Origin: Scytonematopsis contorta HA4267-MV1
GTDB lineage: Bacteria > Cyanobacteriota > Cyanobacteriia > Cyanobacteriales > Nostocaceae
Direction: 5' to 3'
DNA: 61,765 bases
NCBI GenBank assembly: GCA_019359035.1
Contig: JAHHIC010000095.1
Coordinates: 1 to 61,765, forward strand
In this document: in pieces, positions 44,201-51,919 of the stretch
How the letters are laid out: the number at the start of each line of letters is the position of its first letter
How positions within the stretch are numbered: position 1 is the stretch's first letter
The notes under the pieces: generated by a model
Database searches by the model: none
Told to the model about the DNA's origin: nothing
What the model saw: only the letters and a program-made list of their open reading frames with translations
Translations under genes and position numbers: made by a program

Positions 44201-45378
44201 GCAATGGAGTTTTTAGTGTTAGTTTTACTCCTGATGGAAATAAGTTGGCATCTGCAAGTTTAGATGGAACCATCAAAATCTGGAATTGGAGACATGATGG
44301 TAACTCATTACAAACTCTTTCTGGTCATAGTGATAAGGTTAACAGTATTAGTTTTAGTCCAGATGGGCAAACTTTAGCTTCTGCAAGTGATGACCACAGC
44401 ATTATACTCTGGAAACAAGATACTTCTTTGATAACTTCTCTTACCGGGCACAGCGACAAGGTTAACGGCATTAGTTTTAGTCATGATGGAAAAACCTTGG
44501 TTTCTGCAAGTGATGACGGAACTATCAAACTGTGGAATCGTGATGGTAGTTTGCTGCAAACCTTAAGTGATTATAACAATCGGATTACAAGTGTTGGCTT
44601 TAGCAGCAATAAAAAAACTATTACTTCAAGTAGTTCTGACGAAACCATAAAAATCAGAAGTAGTGACGGCTCATTATTGCAAGTACTTTCTGGTTACGGT
44701 AATGAGATAAATAGCATAAATTTTAGCCCAGATGAAAAACATTTTGCTTTTGGTAGTGATGATGGGACAATCAAAATTTTCAACACCAATGGCACTTTGC
44801 TAAACACATTTGTAGGGCATAGTGGGAATGTTAATAGTGTCATTTTTAGCCCAGATGGGCAAACTTTAGCCTCTGCAAGTGATGACAAGACTATAAAACT
44901 TTGGAAACTAAATGGTACATGGTTACGAACTTTTAATGACCACAGTGATAAAGTTAATAGTATTAGTTTTAGTCCTGATGGGAGAACTTTAGCTTCGGCT
45001 AGTGATGACCAAACGATAAAACTTTGGCGACTAAATGATGGTAAACTTATAGAAAAATTTAACGGGCATAGTGATAAGGTAAATAGCGTAAGTTTTAGTC
45101 CTGATGGACAAATTTTAGCCTCCGCCAGTGCAGACAAAACCATTCAAATTTGGAAGCCAAACGGTAGCTCTATAGCAACACTTTATGGGCATAGTAAGCA
45201 GGTAAACAGTATCAGTTTTAGCCCAGACGGACAAACTCTAGCATCAGCAAGCGATGACAACAACGTGATTCTTTGGAGTCTAAATTTAGATGACTTGATA
45301 GTACGGGGTTGTGGTTGGCTAAAAGATTACCTTGCTGTCCGTCGTGATTTGCAGAAGCAGGTATGTCCAATAGAGTAG
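41227..45378 (+). CDS. AAA-like ATPase with membrane segment, coiled coil and 14 WD40 repeats
   Basis: A 1383-residue protein. Residues 1-400: AAA-like domain with Walker A LNARQMGKSS (46-55) and Walker B IVIFIDEIDS (Asp146-Glu147). Residues about 430-500 and 520-750 are Gln/Lys/Glu-rich coiled coils that flank one membrane segment (IGLGVLSLSIFGFVTALVFA, about 500-519). From about 775 come fourteen WD40 repeats of the form H-S-D-K-V-N-S-I-S-F-S-P-D-G to S-A-S-D-D-T-I-K-L-W, enough for two seven-bladed propellers; repeat 9 is degenerate. ATPase plus propeller is the STAND sensor plan: the propellers bind a signal, the ATPase oligomerises. Its start overlaps the CHAT-AAA gene by 10 bases. Confidence 0.9.
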   Translation: MDIKAPLAYEYQVGGSLPINAPTYVRRKADEDLYQGLKNGDFCYILNARQMGKSSLRVQVMKRLQDEGYACAAVDITAIGTADITPERWYAGVIDRLVASFKFDNDFDLYKWWDKNALLSPVQKFSKFIETVLLEKITEKIVIFIDEIDSILSLEFNLDDFFAVIRESYNRRADQIAYNRLTFTLIGVSTPSDLIKDRRRTPFNIGRAIDLTGFQLHETEPLSQGLAILGNSQKLIKAVLDWTGGQPFLTQKVCKLLTTGSNIPAGEEDICVANLVQSQIIDIWEAKDEPEHLRTIRNRVVRIDEKFTGRLLGLCQQILTSSLKNEGEEGIEADDSPKQKQLRLTGLVVRREGKLRIYNRIYESVFNLNWVEEELRKLRPYAEALKAWIASDYQDESRLLSGRALRDALVWVKEKSLSDEDNNFLRACQESANQKAHRDLKAERKAKQILAEAQQKAQLAFEEERKANQRLAQVQENTQLALEKQRQVNQRTKWRTGIGLGVLSLSIFGFVTALVFAGKAKEELTQAQLTANTEQLAAKQAKQEKQKAIVTQQKAEQKAKEANNKVREANNINNKIRQEIHQKLQQVNQEIEQAKQKVTSKTKAAEDAENKRLQAQKQVQQAEQQLQQAKTYLYTIQGKLDNAQQKQQLAQQQMQQAQIESKESEVARAEAVIAHKIAFNQKQRIQNQLEQVNNSFEIAQKSIELEREANNALQQFKESKQIEGLISAIKVAKELNNLIKNQPLGEYPTYSPLFNLQSILAEISKNLNPQNRLEEHKKEVWNVKFSPDGEILASTSLDNTIKVWKKDGTLMITHDFAASSINFSPSGQTLASGGWDGTIKLWKRDGQLLQTFKGHTGSVYSISFSPDGKFLASASSDQSIKIWNQNGNLLQTFKEHEGEVRSINFSPDGETLVSADNNNTIKVWTKDGNLIKTFQHSENENCKKNDYVRENCEVFSVIFSPDGKTLASASADRTIKIWQTDGTLINTLKEHSNGVFSVSFTPDGNKLASASLDGTIKIWNWRHDGNSLQTLSGHSDKVNSISFSPDGQTLASASDDHSIILWKQDTSLITSLTGHSDKVNGISFSHDGKTLVSASDDGTIKLWNRDGSLLQTLSDYNNRITSVGFSSNKKTITSSSSDETIKIRSSDGSLLQVLSGYGNEINSINFSPDEKHFAFGSDDGTIKIFNTNGTLLNTFVGHSGNVNSVIFSPDGQTLASASDDKTIKLWKLNGTWLRTFNDHSDKVNSISFSPDGRTLASASDDQTIKLWRLNDGKLIEKFNGHSDKVNSVSFSPDGQILASASADKTIQIWKPNGSSIATLYGHSKQVNSISFSPDGQTLASASDDNNVILWSLNLDDLIVRGCGWLKDYLAVRRDLQKQVCPIE

Positions 45379-45563
45379 TGTATAGTACGCTCCCCTGTTA
45401 TTTACTCTCTGCGTTTTGGGACTTAATTGTTAGTTAATAATTGCGTAAATGATTAGTTTTTCTTAAGTGAGAATATTGAGATTAGTGCCAATTTGGCAGA
45501 CTATTATTTTCTAGAATAATAATAATCTTATGTAAAGTACACACAATCGTAGGAGCAATTGTA

Positions 45564-45809
45564 ATGAAAGTTTGTGACTTATCATATTTGTCAGAAGAAA
45601 ATAATCTGCAAGACTTAACCAAGGTAAACGGTGGTGCTAAGAGTAAAAGTTCTGGTGGTAAAACTAGAACAGACAAGCATGAACCTCAATGGATTCCTTT
45701 CCCTCAAGATAAAATTTGCCCGCTTGTGATAACAAAAGATGGTCTCATTACGCATCGTTGCCCAGGAGAGCCTGAGCCAGTATATCCTTTGGGTGGAGCG
45801 GCTTATTAA
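45564..45809 (+). CDS. Gly-Gly leader peptide (RiPP or bacteriocin-like precursor candidate)
   Basis: An 81-residue protein after a TAGGAG ribosome site. The N-terminus MKVCDLSYLSEENNLQDLTK followed by VNGGA looks like the leaders of cyanobacterial double-glycine peptides (M-K-(V/I)-x-DLSYL...GG). The rest (SKSSGGKTRTDKHEPQWIPF, two cysteines, ending VYPLGGAAY) is hydrophilic with Pro and aromatic residues. No modification enzyme or peptidase-ABC exporter lies within the window, so processing would need genes elsewhere. It follows the AAA-WD40 gene by 185 bases, and a truncated second leader copy lies 120 bases downstream. Function is unproven. Confidence 0.6.
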   Translation: MKVCDLSYLSEENNLQDLTKVNGGAKSKSSGGKTRTDKHEPQWIPFPQDKICPLVITKDGLITHRCPGEPEPVYPLGGAAY

Positions 45810-45837
45810 TAACTCAACAGCATTTTAGACAATTGTA

Positions 45838-45892
45838 ATTACCTTTTATATTAATCAATTAGTTGTGGTAATCGGTTGATATAAAAGGTAAT
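45838..45892 (+). other. Strong intergenic hairpin between the two leader-peptide copies
   Basis: ATTACCTTTTATAT (45838-45851) pairs exactly with ATATAAAAGGTAAT (45879-45892), and in RNA the stem could extend by five more pairs using G-U. It is followed by GGGAAAAAAGG rather than a T run, so it is not a standard terminator on this strand. It may stabilise the peptide mRNA or mark a recombination end. Confidence 0.5.
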
Positions 45893-45929
45893 GGGAAAAA
45901 AGGATAACAATTTTTTGGGGGAACTCATC

Positions 45930-45962
45930 ATGAAAGTCTATGATTTATACCTAGCTATATGA
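45930..45962 (+). pseudogene. Truncated second copy of the Gly-Gly leader (MKVYDLYLAI)
   Basis: After a GGGGGAAC site the frame ATGAAAGTCTATGATTTA encodes MKVYDLYLAI and stops. It aligns with MKVCDLSYLSE of the peptide gene at 45564, with one codon lost. Only the first ten codons remain, so this is a relic of a tandem family. Confidence 0.5.
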
Positions 45963-45987
45963 GATTCACTAGTTCTATTTTATTTGT

Positions 45988-46746
45988 TTATGTGGATAAT
46001 GTTAAAATGCGATATTGCACCCCTGTATCAAATATTCTAGTTCCTCCTCCCTCAGCTATTGTCTGTCTTAATGCTTCTGGGTGGGTAACTGCGACGCCAG
46101 CTAAATAATTTATACCCATATCTGCTAATTCTGGCAACCAAGGTAGAGTTGGTCCCATCAAAACTAACTTTGCATTTTGCGACAATTCAACCAAACGCGG
46201 AAATGTCTTATTAACAATCGAGGTAGCCGTAAGAAATACCCAGTCTGCTTCGGGTAGAAGATATTCGCAAGCGGTATCGGGTAAGTCTTGTGTACTCGGC
46301 TGACGTTCAAGTACCATTAGGTCTATCTCTTTTTCGTAATCCGATAGGCCAGGATAGCGTCCAATAACAACCACTCGCTTTCCCCGAATCAACGGTAGAA
46401 AATGCTCAAAAACAGCGAGATTTGCAGAACCTTTCGGTAAAAGAGGTTGTGATTCAGGCAAAAGTGGCGATTTGGGGTTAATAACAGAATTAATTGCAGC
46501 CATCCCAACTGTCGCTTGATAACTATCCCACGATTTTATCCAGGGTGCTAGATTTGCGATCGCCGTCTTAACGAGCGTACCCGACCAAGGTAAAGTGCGG
46601 GTTGGGTGACCGGGACTCATACACAACCCAATTCCGTCTGCTTGACAAAATGTCCAGGTTAAGCCAATGATAATTTCTCGTACTGAAGCATCCGTCTGAC
46701 TTGACTTCAAAAGCAGATTATAGATTTGCCGTGGGTCTACTTTCAT
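45988..46746 (-). CDS. DUF364/DUF4213-type Rossmann-like protein (putative heavy-metal chelation family)
   Basis: A 252-residue soluble protein. The N-terminal part (VREIIIGLTWTFCQADGIGL, then GTLVKTAIANLAPWIKSWDS) matches DUF4213; the C-terminal part, KRVVVIGRYPGLSDYEKEID, LPEADWVFLTATSIVNKTFP and LMGPTLPWLPELADMGINYL, matches DUF364, the family annotated as putative heavy-metal chelation. The fold resembles PLP-independent Rossmann proteins; actual activity is unknown. It is convergent with the leader-peptide genes and has no operon partner. Confidence 0.8.
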   Translation of the reverse strand: MKVDPRQIYNLLLKSSQTDASVREIIIGLTWTFCQADGIGLCMSPGHPTRTLPWSGTLVKTAIANLAPWIKSWDSYQATVGMAAINSVINPKSPLLPESQPLLPKGSANLAVFEHFLPLIRGKRVVVIGRYPGLSDYEKEIDLMVLERQPSTQDLPDTACEYLLPEADWVFLTATSIVNKTFPRLVELSQNAKLVLMGPTLPWLPELADMGINYLAGVAVTHPEALRQTIAEGGGTRIFDTGVQYRILTLST

Positions 46747-46917
46747 GATTAATTTTTTAATTATTGTCGTTACACTAACAGGATTATTTCTAAGCCTTAG
46801 TTAACGATGAACTGATAAATTATTTATTCAAATCTTAATTATATTTACATTTTGTATATCTTTACACTTACAAGCTCATCCGGTAGAATTATCTAGTTCT
46901 GAAAAAAAGTATAAACA

Positions 46918-47277
46918 ATGACTTTTAATCAAGTAATTGATAAATTGTCGAAATTCCTAGTTGCTAGCACCTGTACATCTTTAATAATAGCTTCTACTGC
47001 TACACCCAACTATGCAGCAAGGAAGTCTGTATGTTCTTTTATTACTGGCAGAACAGTAAATATTCGCAGTGGCCCTGGGACTAATTATAGAGTTGTTGCT
47101 AGTTTAAGACGCGCTGATGTCGTTCGGGCTAGCCATAGACAAGGTAACTGGGTTAGAATCACCGCCAGAGTGTTTGGCAATCCCCCAAGAGAGAGAGTAA
47201 CAGCGTTTAATGGTTGGGTCAGCAATCAGTATATTAATGGTTGTTCCGAAGACCAATTTGATAGATGGCGACGGTAA
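46918..47277 (+). CDS. Secreted bacterial SH3-domain protein
   Basis: A 119-residue protein. Residues 1-33 make a signal peptide (LVASTCTSLIIASTATPNYA). The rest is one SH3b domain with TVNIRSGPGTNYRVVASLRR and GNWVRITARVFG, closing GWVSNQYINGCSE. SH3b domains bind cell-wall peptides, so it acts in the periplasm or outer layers. Two cysteines (SVCSF and NGCSE) may form a disulfide joining the ends of the domain. Confidence 0.85.
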   Translation: MTFNQVIDKLSKFLVASTCTSLIIASTATPNYAARKSVCSFITGRTVNIRSGPGTNYRVVASLRRADVVRASHRQGNWVRITARVFGNPPRERVTAFNGWVSNQYINGCSEDQFDRWRR

Positions 47278-47711
47278 GCGTTAAGCTGCTGACATGATAA
47301 AATACTCTCGTTTAAGAGTGTGAAATGATACCAAGGGCGAGAAGCTAACATCCCCCTAGTATCATTTGTGAGAAATTTGTTGGGTTGACAAAGACCTGCC
47401 GTATTAAACCAGCGAGATATTAAAATTTGCCGTAAACAAAATACAACCTGAAGTGTAACGCATTCTCAAAAAACAGTTCGTTTTTCTTTGGACAAATACA
47501 AAACACTTTCAAAATTAGATGCCTTCCCTGACCCCGCAATAAACAATATAAGTATAATTTTTTATTGTTTCTCCCTCAACAGAATTAAAAATTGAAAATT
47601 AATTAATAAAACAATAAAAAACTTTTTTCCACCTGCATACTGTCTCTACTTCGCTCCTATAAATATGTAACCGCACTAATAACCAAGTAATCAAAAAGCG
47701 AGGTTTTTACC
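47278..47711. other. Spacer with two hairpins after the SH3 gene
   Basis: ACTCT-CGTTTA-AAGAGT (47304-47319) and AAATGATAC (47323-47331) with GTATCATTT (47359-47367) can each fold and may end the SH3 transcript. The remaining 340 bases are AT-rich with no gene seen; a GAGG site stands before the next ATG. Confidence 0.35.
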
Positions 47712-48149
47712 ATGAAACGTATTTTAATTGGCTGTCTATCTGCTTTAGCACTTGCAACCGGAACTATGACAGGAACAATATTATTAACAATTGCTCCATC
47801 AATGGCGCAATTTGCCAATGTGAAACAGCAATTAAATTCTCTCCCTTCAAGTCGCGTTAGCTTTGCAAAAGGAGCATCAAGCGCAAATATCCAAAATGCA
47901 GAGAACAATATTTATTTATTAAGAGCTAAAGCCGGACAAAAATTAACATTAAAAATTAATAGTTTAGGCGCTCGTGCTAGTGTAACTCTCTATGGTGTAA
48001 ATGGTAAACCTTTGAGTCCTGTTTTTGCTGGAGCTAGTGGTGATGGTAAAACATTTTCAGTTCGTCTTCCAGCTACAGGGGATTACTATATTGTTGGTGG
48101 TTCTGGCACATCTAACCATCTCTATGATTTTACAGTCACAATTAAGTAA
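47712..48149 (+). CDS. Secreted protein with PPC-like beta domain
   Basis: A 145-residue protein with a signal peptide (MKRILIGCLSALALATG to SMAQ, about residues 1-36). The mature part has NIYLLRAKAGQKLTLKINS, ASVTLYGVNGKPL and the ending RLPATGDYYIVGGSGTSNHL, then YDFTVTIK. That order (YxLxAxAGQxLTL... LPATGDYxI) is the bacterial pre-peptidase C-terminal or PPC-like beta-sandwich used in secreted cyanobacterial proteins. Role unknown, perhaps binding or stabilising at the envelope. Confidence 0.75.
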   Translation: MKRILIGCLSALALATGTMTGTILLTIAPSMAQFANVKQQLNSLPSSRVSFAKGASSANIQNAENNIYLLRAKAGQKLTLKINSLGARASVTLYGVNGKPLSPVFAGASGDGKTFSVRLPATGDYYIVGGSGTSNHLYDFTVTIK

Positions 48150-48247
48150 TACAAGCGGTATTTTTTTAGTTAAAGCATAACGACGCAATAAATTAGTTAA
48201 GGTTCAACTATATTCATTTACATATTTAATTTCAAAGGAAAGCAAAC

Positions 48248-48775
48248 ATGCGTAATTCACACCACTTGTTACCATTAGTGGCTTTATCAACTCTCGCTGT
48301 AATCTTCATCTCCACAGCAAAAGAAGCAAACGCATTACCAGGAAAAAGTGTTAATAAATTCTTGCAATGGGCACAATCTAGACCTTTGCCAACATTGCAA
48401 TATAGTAGCGAAGTATCAAGTTATTCAGGAAATAAAGGTAATTTGCACTTTTATGCGGGTACTACTGGCAAAAATGGCACAGTCACTAAAGAGGGGATTA
48501 CAGTTAGCAATGATAAAAATATTAAATTTAGTAGAAATAATACGAAAGCAGTCAAGTTAATTGAAAGTATTTACGGTTCACAAATAGCCAATGATTTCAA
48601 AAATTCTCAATTTCTTGAAAAAGTAGGTAGAGATTCCTTCCTGCGCGGCAAACAGTATGCTTACAGTGTTGCTCAAGTTCAAGATGGAACTAATTTTGAA
48701 ATTTTCCTTTTGAAGGATTTACAGAAAGCAATTAATAGAGCTAAATACTGCCAAACTCACCAATGTGATGTTTAG
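48248..48775 (+). CDS. Secreted hypothetical protein
   Basis: A 175-residue protein with a signal peptide (HLLPLVALSTLAVIFISTA, cleavage near residue 28 after ANA). The mature part is polar, with GNKGNLHFYAGTTGKNGTVT and IYGSQIANDFKNSQFLEKVG, then YAYSVAQVQDGTNFEIFLLK, and ends with a Cys pair (KYCQTHQCDV). I recognise no family. An AAAGGA site precedes the ATG. It is the third of three small exported proteins in a row and is followed by a clear terminator. Confidence 0.65.
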   Translation: MRNSHHLLPLVALSTLAVIFISTAKEANALPGKSVNKFLQWAQSRPLPTLQYSSEVSSYSGNKGNLHFYAGTTGKNGTVTKEGITVSNDKNIKFSRNNTKAVKLIESIYGSQIANDFKNSQFLEKVGRDSFLRGKQYAYSVAQVQDGTNFEIFLLKDLQKAINRAKYCQTHQCDV

Positions 48776-48810
48776 AAAAATAGCATCCCTTTAAAAAATT
48801 ATGCAATAAT

Positions 48811-48854
48811 AACGCACCACTAATTATATCATAGTGGTTGCGTTTTGCGTTTTA
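48811..48854 (+). terminator. Hairpin terminator after the secreted-protein gene
   Basis: AACGCA-CCACTA pairs with TAGTGG-TTGCGTT (one bulge) around an AT loop, followed by TTGCGTTTT. It lies 36 bases after the stop codon at 48775. The rest of the spacer up to 49293 shows no convincing gene. Confidence 0.65.
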
Positions 48855-49293
48855 GACTTTTCATATTAAGCTTTTGAACTAATTCCCTTCGAGTATATTC
48901 TGAATTTATTGATGCTCACAAAACTGTTTATTTTTTAACAACACCATAAAAACAAGTAATTATTAATAAGGCGCAGCCTGCTGGTTCGACTTATTGCGAA
49001 TTGTTTTGGTGCAATTAAGCTATCCTCTACAGAATCGGATATTAGCAACATTATTATACATGATAACAAACTTAAATAGGTAAAAGTTTTTCCTTGCTTA
49101 ATTTGCTGCCAAATTACATCAAAAAATGGTATTTTAATTAATATTAGATATATCAAAATTAATTGTTCCCTAACCAACTGGCTCATCTGTCGATTACTTA
49201 TTAAAATATGTATGGAGATATACAAAATCTCCAGTATTATAGTACCTGAAATCCGCACGTGTTAGACAAAAAATTGCTCCTTACTTGATTTTT

Positions 49294-49938
49294 ATGCTGC
49301 TGAGACCCAACGAACGCACAAAGGAAGACCCAACAGACGATAAGCTGTTTTACTCGTACCCCCGCTTTGTCACCCACGTAGATGACGGGTTTATTCAACA
49401 GCTGACTGATTTATATAGCGAACGATTGAAACCCAATACGCGCATCTTTGATATGATGAGCAGTTGGGTATCTCATCTACCTTCGGAGATACAATTTTCC
49501 CATGTGGAAGGACACGGACTCAACGGTGAGGAATTGGCACGTAACTCCCGACTGAATCATTACTTCGTACAAAACCTTAACGACCATCCGCAGTTACCCT
49601 TAGCAAATGAGGACTTTGATGCTGTCCTCAATTGCGTCTCAGTGCAGTATTTACAGTATCCAGAGGCCATTTTTTCAGAAATCCACCGCATCCTCAAACC
49701 TGGTGGTATCGCAATATTTAGCTTTTCTAATCGGATGTTTTACCAAAAAGCCATCCAAGCTTGGCGCGATAGCAACGAAAATTCTCGCATAGAATTAGTT
49801 AAAAGCTATTTTTCTTCCGTAGCGGGATTTAGTAAGCCAGAAGTCATCAGTCGTGCATCAACAGCACCCAACTTCCTACAATGGTTAGGAGCTGGTGGTG
49901 GTGACCCATTTTACGCTGTTATTGCTCAACGCATATAG
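49294..49938 (+). CDS. SAM-dependent methyltransferase-like protein
   Basis: About 214 residues from the ATG at 49294; a TTG at 49285 is possible. The opening LLRPNERTKEDPTDDKLFYS is followed by a weak motif I (RIFDMMSSWVSHLP, without the usual GxGxG), then FDAVLNCVSVQYLQYPEAIF and HRILKPGGIAIFSFSNRMFY, which clearly match the Methyltransf_11 group. The C-terminal GGGDPFYAVIAQ is typical of related cyanobacterial proteins. The loss of the glycine loop makes weak or altered SAM binding possible. Single gene. Confidence 0.8.
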   Translation: MLLRPNERTKEDPTDDKLFYSYPRFVTHVDDGFIQQLTDLYSERLKPNTRIFDMMSSWVSHLPSEIQFSHVEGHGLNGEELARNSRLNHYFVQNLNDHPQLPLANEDFDAVLNCVSVQYLQYPEAIFSEIHRILKPGGIAIFSFSNRMFYQKAIQAWRDSNENSRIELVKSYFSSVAGFSKPEVISRASTAPNFLQWLGAGGGDPFYAVIAQRI

Positions 49939-50168
49939 TCCAGGAGTAATTCTTAATACTTTTTGAGTGTTTACCAAAATTTAAATTTTGCAAGCTAAAG
50001 TCAAAAAGCCTGATAATTGCTTTATAAGTTCAATTAGAAGTCCCTAGTGTAAGCAGGTCAAGTGTAAACGAATATCTACTTACTTAGAGACTATTAATTG
50101 TGACTTTTTTTCATGCCACATTCACTGATTTTAATCCTTTTTCTCGTTAAGGATAAGGAGGAACAAAG

Positions 50169-50687
50169 ATGAGATTACTGCGAGTGCGTCAGATTTTTGC
50201 TGCAATATTACTGTCTGTTTTATTACTGACAACGGCCTGTACTGCAACAAAAACGCCTGGGCGTTTTGACCAGGCACAACAGGATAGTAGCCGACAAAAA
50301 AGTGGTCAAGCGGTTGCTAAGGAAGCAACACAAGGTAGCGAGTTTAATAAATTTTTCCCATCAGCCTCAGGTGGTTTTAGCCGCGTTTTTACCCAAGAGA
50401 AAAAAGGTTTTGCTGAAGCTAAACTGAAAAAAGATGGTAAAGATTTAGCTATGCTGAGTATTTCTGATACTAAGAGTGTACCTGGTGCGGCTGCTAAGTT
50501 TACCAAAAGTACCAAGAAAATTGCTGGTTACCCAGCGGTAGAGGTTGGTAATACCCAAACAGCTGTCTTAGTCCAAGACCGCTATCAAGTAAAGGCACTG
50601 TCTCGTTCTCCATCGTTTACAGCTAGCGACCGTGCAGAATGGCTAAAGAAATTTAATCTTGCTGGCTTGTCGAAATTGAAGGGTTAG
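50169..50687 (+). CDS. Predicted lipoprotein
   Basis: A 172-residue protein with a basic start and hydrophobic core ending LLLTTAC (Cys24), a lipobox-like site for lipid attachment. The mature part begins polar and Gln-rich (RFDQAQQDSSRQKSGQ). Its core, EFNKFFPSASGGFSRVFTQE, then KKGFAEAKLKKDGKDLAMLS and ERYxVKxLS-like DRYQVKALSRSPSF, recalls uncharacterised cyanobacterial lipoproteins. A strong AGGAGG-like site (AAGGAGGAA) precedes the ATG. Role unknown. Confidence 0.75.
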   Translation: MRLLRVRQIFAAILLSVLLLTTACTATKTPGRFDQAQQDSSRQKSGQAVAKEATQGSEFNKFFPSASGGFSRVFTQEKKGFAEAKLKKDGKDLAMLSISDTKSVPGAAAKFTKSTKKIAGYPAVEVGNTQTAVLVQDRYQVKALSRSPSFTASDRAEWLKKFNLAGLSKLKG

Positions 50688-50689
50688 TT

Positions 50690-50940
50690 GTCAGTTAACG
50701 GTTGTTTGTTGACGGTTAACTGTTAGCTGCTGACTGTTGTTATACCATTTCAAAGATTCCTGATACAAATAAAATCTGTAGAGACGGCGATTTATCGCGT
50801 CTCTTATCTGGAGATTTGTACCAAAGTTTAAGTGGAAGGGTATAGTTGTATGTTGTTCAAAAATAACCAATTAGCAACTAGTAGTTAGCAATTACCAGTT
50901 GGCAATTACCAAATAGTAATTACCACTGACCAATAAATAA
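50690..50940. repeat. Short-repeat spacer with a GTAGAGACGGCGAT hairpin
   Basis: Near 50690-50745 the sequence is a run of related words (GTTAACGGTT, GTTGACGGTTAACTGTTAGC, TGCTGACTG) typical of cyanobacterial short tandem repeats. CTGATACAAATAAAA at 50760 leads into GTAGAGACGGCGAT/ATCGCGTCTCTTA (from 50778), a copy of the unit at 22358. Near 50870-50935 TTAGCAATTACCAG-like words repeat again. Confidence 0.6.
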
Positions 50941-50952
50941 AGAGGAGGTTTT

Positions 50953-51840
50953 ATGACCAAACCGATTTTTGAACTGGTTGATGAGCTACCAACCAGTAAT
51001 ATGACAGTTTCTGCATTGAATGCTTTGGATTTTGTTATTCCTGGTGAATGGAATAACGTTGTTGGTTTTGTCAATACGATTAAACACGTAACTGCGGAAA
51101 CAGACGAGAGTTTAATACAACAAATTGGTGAAAGAGCGATTTATCTATATAACGATAAATCTCAAGGATATCAAACCGCAATGTGGCTTTATCAAACCGT
51201 TGATGGAACAGATAAGGCTTTAGGAGCAGCCGCTTTAGCTAATAAAGTCGGTTCCAGCGTTGGTTTTTTAGGGTTTTTAAGCAATATCACTCCTAAACCA
51301 GAAAAGGCTCAAACAATTGATTTGTCTCTAAAATTAGTTGCTGAGTTGGTTGCTTTTTGCCAAATTAATGGTATCCCTGGTGATAGCATTGGGGATTTTG
51401 TCGCCTCTTTGGGCGAATATAATGGTGAATCTTTAATGCGTATAGTGGCGTTAATTTGCTTTGATGGTCTTGTTCCCCTAGGAGCAGGTTTCCTCGACAA
51501 AGCTTTATCTAGCGTCAGTCAAATGACTCCTAATGAATTAGAGTCAAATTCCACCTTCCAAGGTATCCAAAGTGTAATTCCTGGTGGGAATTCAGCAGGT
51601 AAACTCGATTTTATCGGTCAAAGTCTTGACTCTGTAAAAGGCTGGATGACTGGCTTTGTTGCGGATAAAAATTTGACACCCGATTCAGTTTTAGGTAACT
51701 TGCGAAGATTTATCGATTTTTCTGATGATAAATTGGACTATCTGGGAGCATTCCTCGATATGACAACAAATTACTACGAACACACGGGTACGCAAACCTT
51801 AGGACGACGTTTAATAGAACGTGCTGTCGCTGAGATTTAG
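50953..51840 (+). CDS. Conserved-looking hypothetical protein
   Basis: A 295-residue soluble protein: MTKPIFELVDELPTSNMTVS, VIPGEWNNVVGFVNTIKHVT, a Gly/Ala-rich center (KALGAAALANKVGSSVGFLG) and LRRFIDFSDDKLDYLGAFLD near the end. It is largely helical, with no signal peptide and no motif I know. The AGAGGAGG site just before ATG argues for good expression. No operon partner. Confidence 0.65.
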   Translation: MTKPIFELVDELPTSNMTVSALNALDFVIPGEWNNVVGFVNTIKHVTAETDESLIQQIGERAIYLYNDKSQGYQTAMWLYQTVDGTDKALGAAALANKVGSSVGFLGFLSNITPKPEKAQTIDLSLKLVAELVAFCQINGIPGDSIGDFVASLGEYNGESLMRIVALICFDGLVPLGAGFLDKALSSVSQMTPNELESNSTFQGIQSVIPGGNSAGKLDFIGQSLDSVKGWMTGFVADKNLTPDSVLGNLRRFIDFSDDKLDYLGAFLDMTTNYYEHTGTQTLGRRLIERAVAEI

Positions 51841-51919
51841 CTAAAAAAACCTACTTCAACCCCTCCTTTTGTACCTACGGTGACCAGTGTGCAGGGAGGG
51901 GACTATACTTAAATGTTTA

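Noticed and set aside
43500-45300. WD40 coding repeats as a DNA-level recent duplication
   Set aside because: Unlike the HAMP units, the WD40 repeats differ widely in nucleotide sequence; protein-level constraint explains the similarity.
48935-49258. 107-codon minus-strand frame with hydrophobic composition
   Set aside because: It starts with GTG without a ribosome site, is dominated by Ile/Leu runs from AT-rich DNA and has no domain signal; I treat it as spacer.
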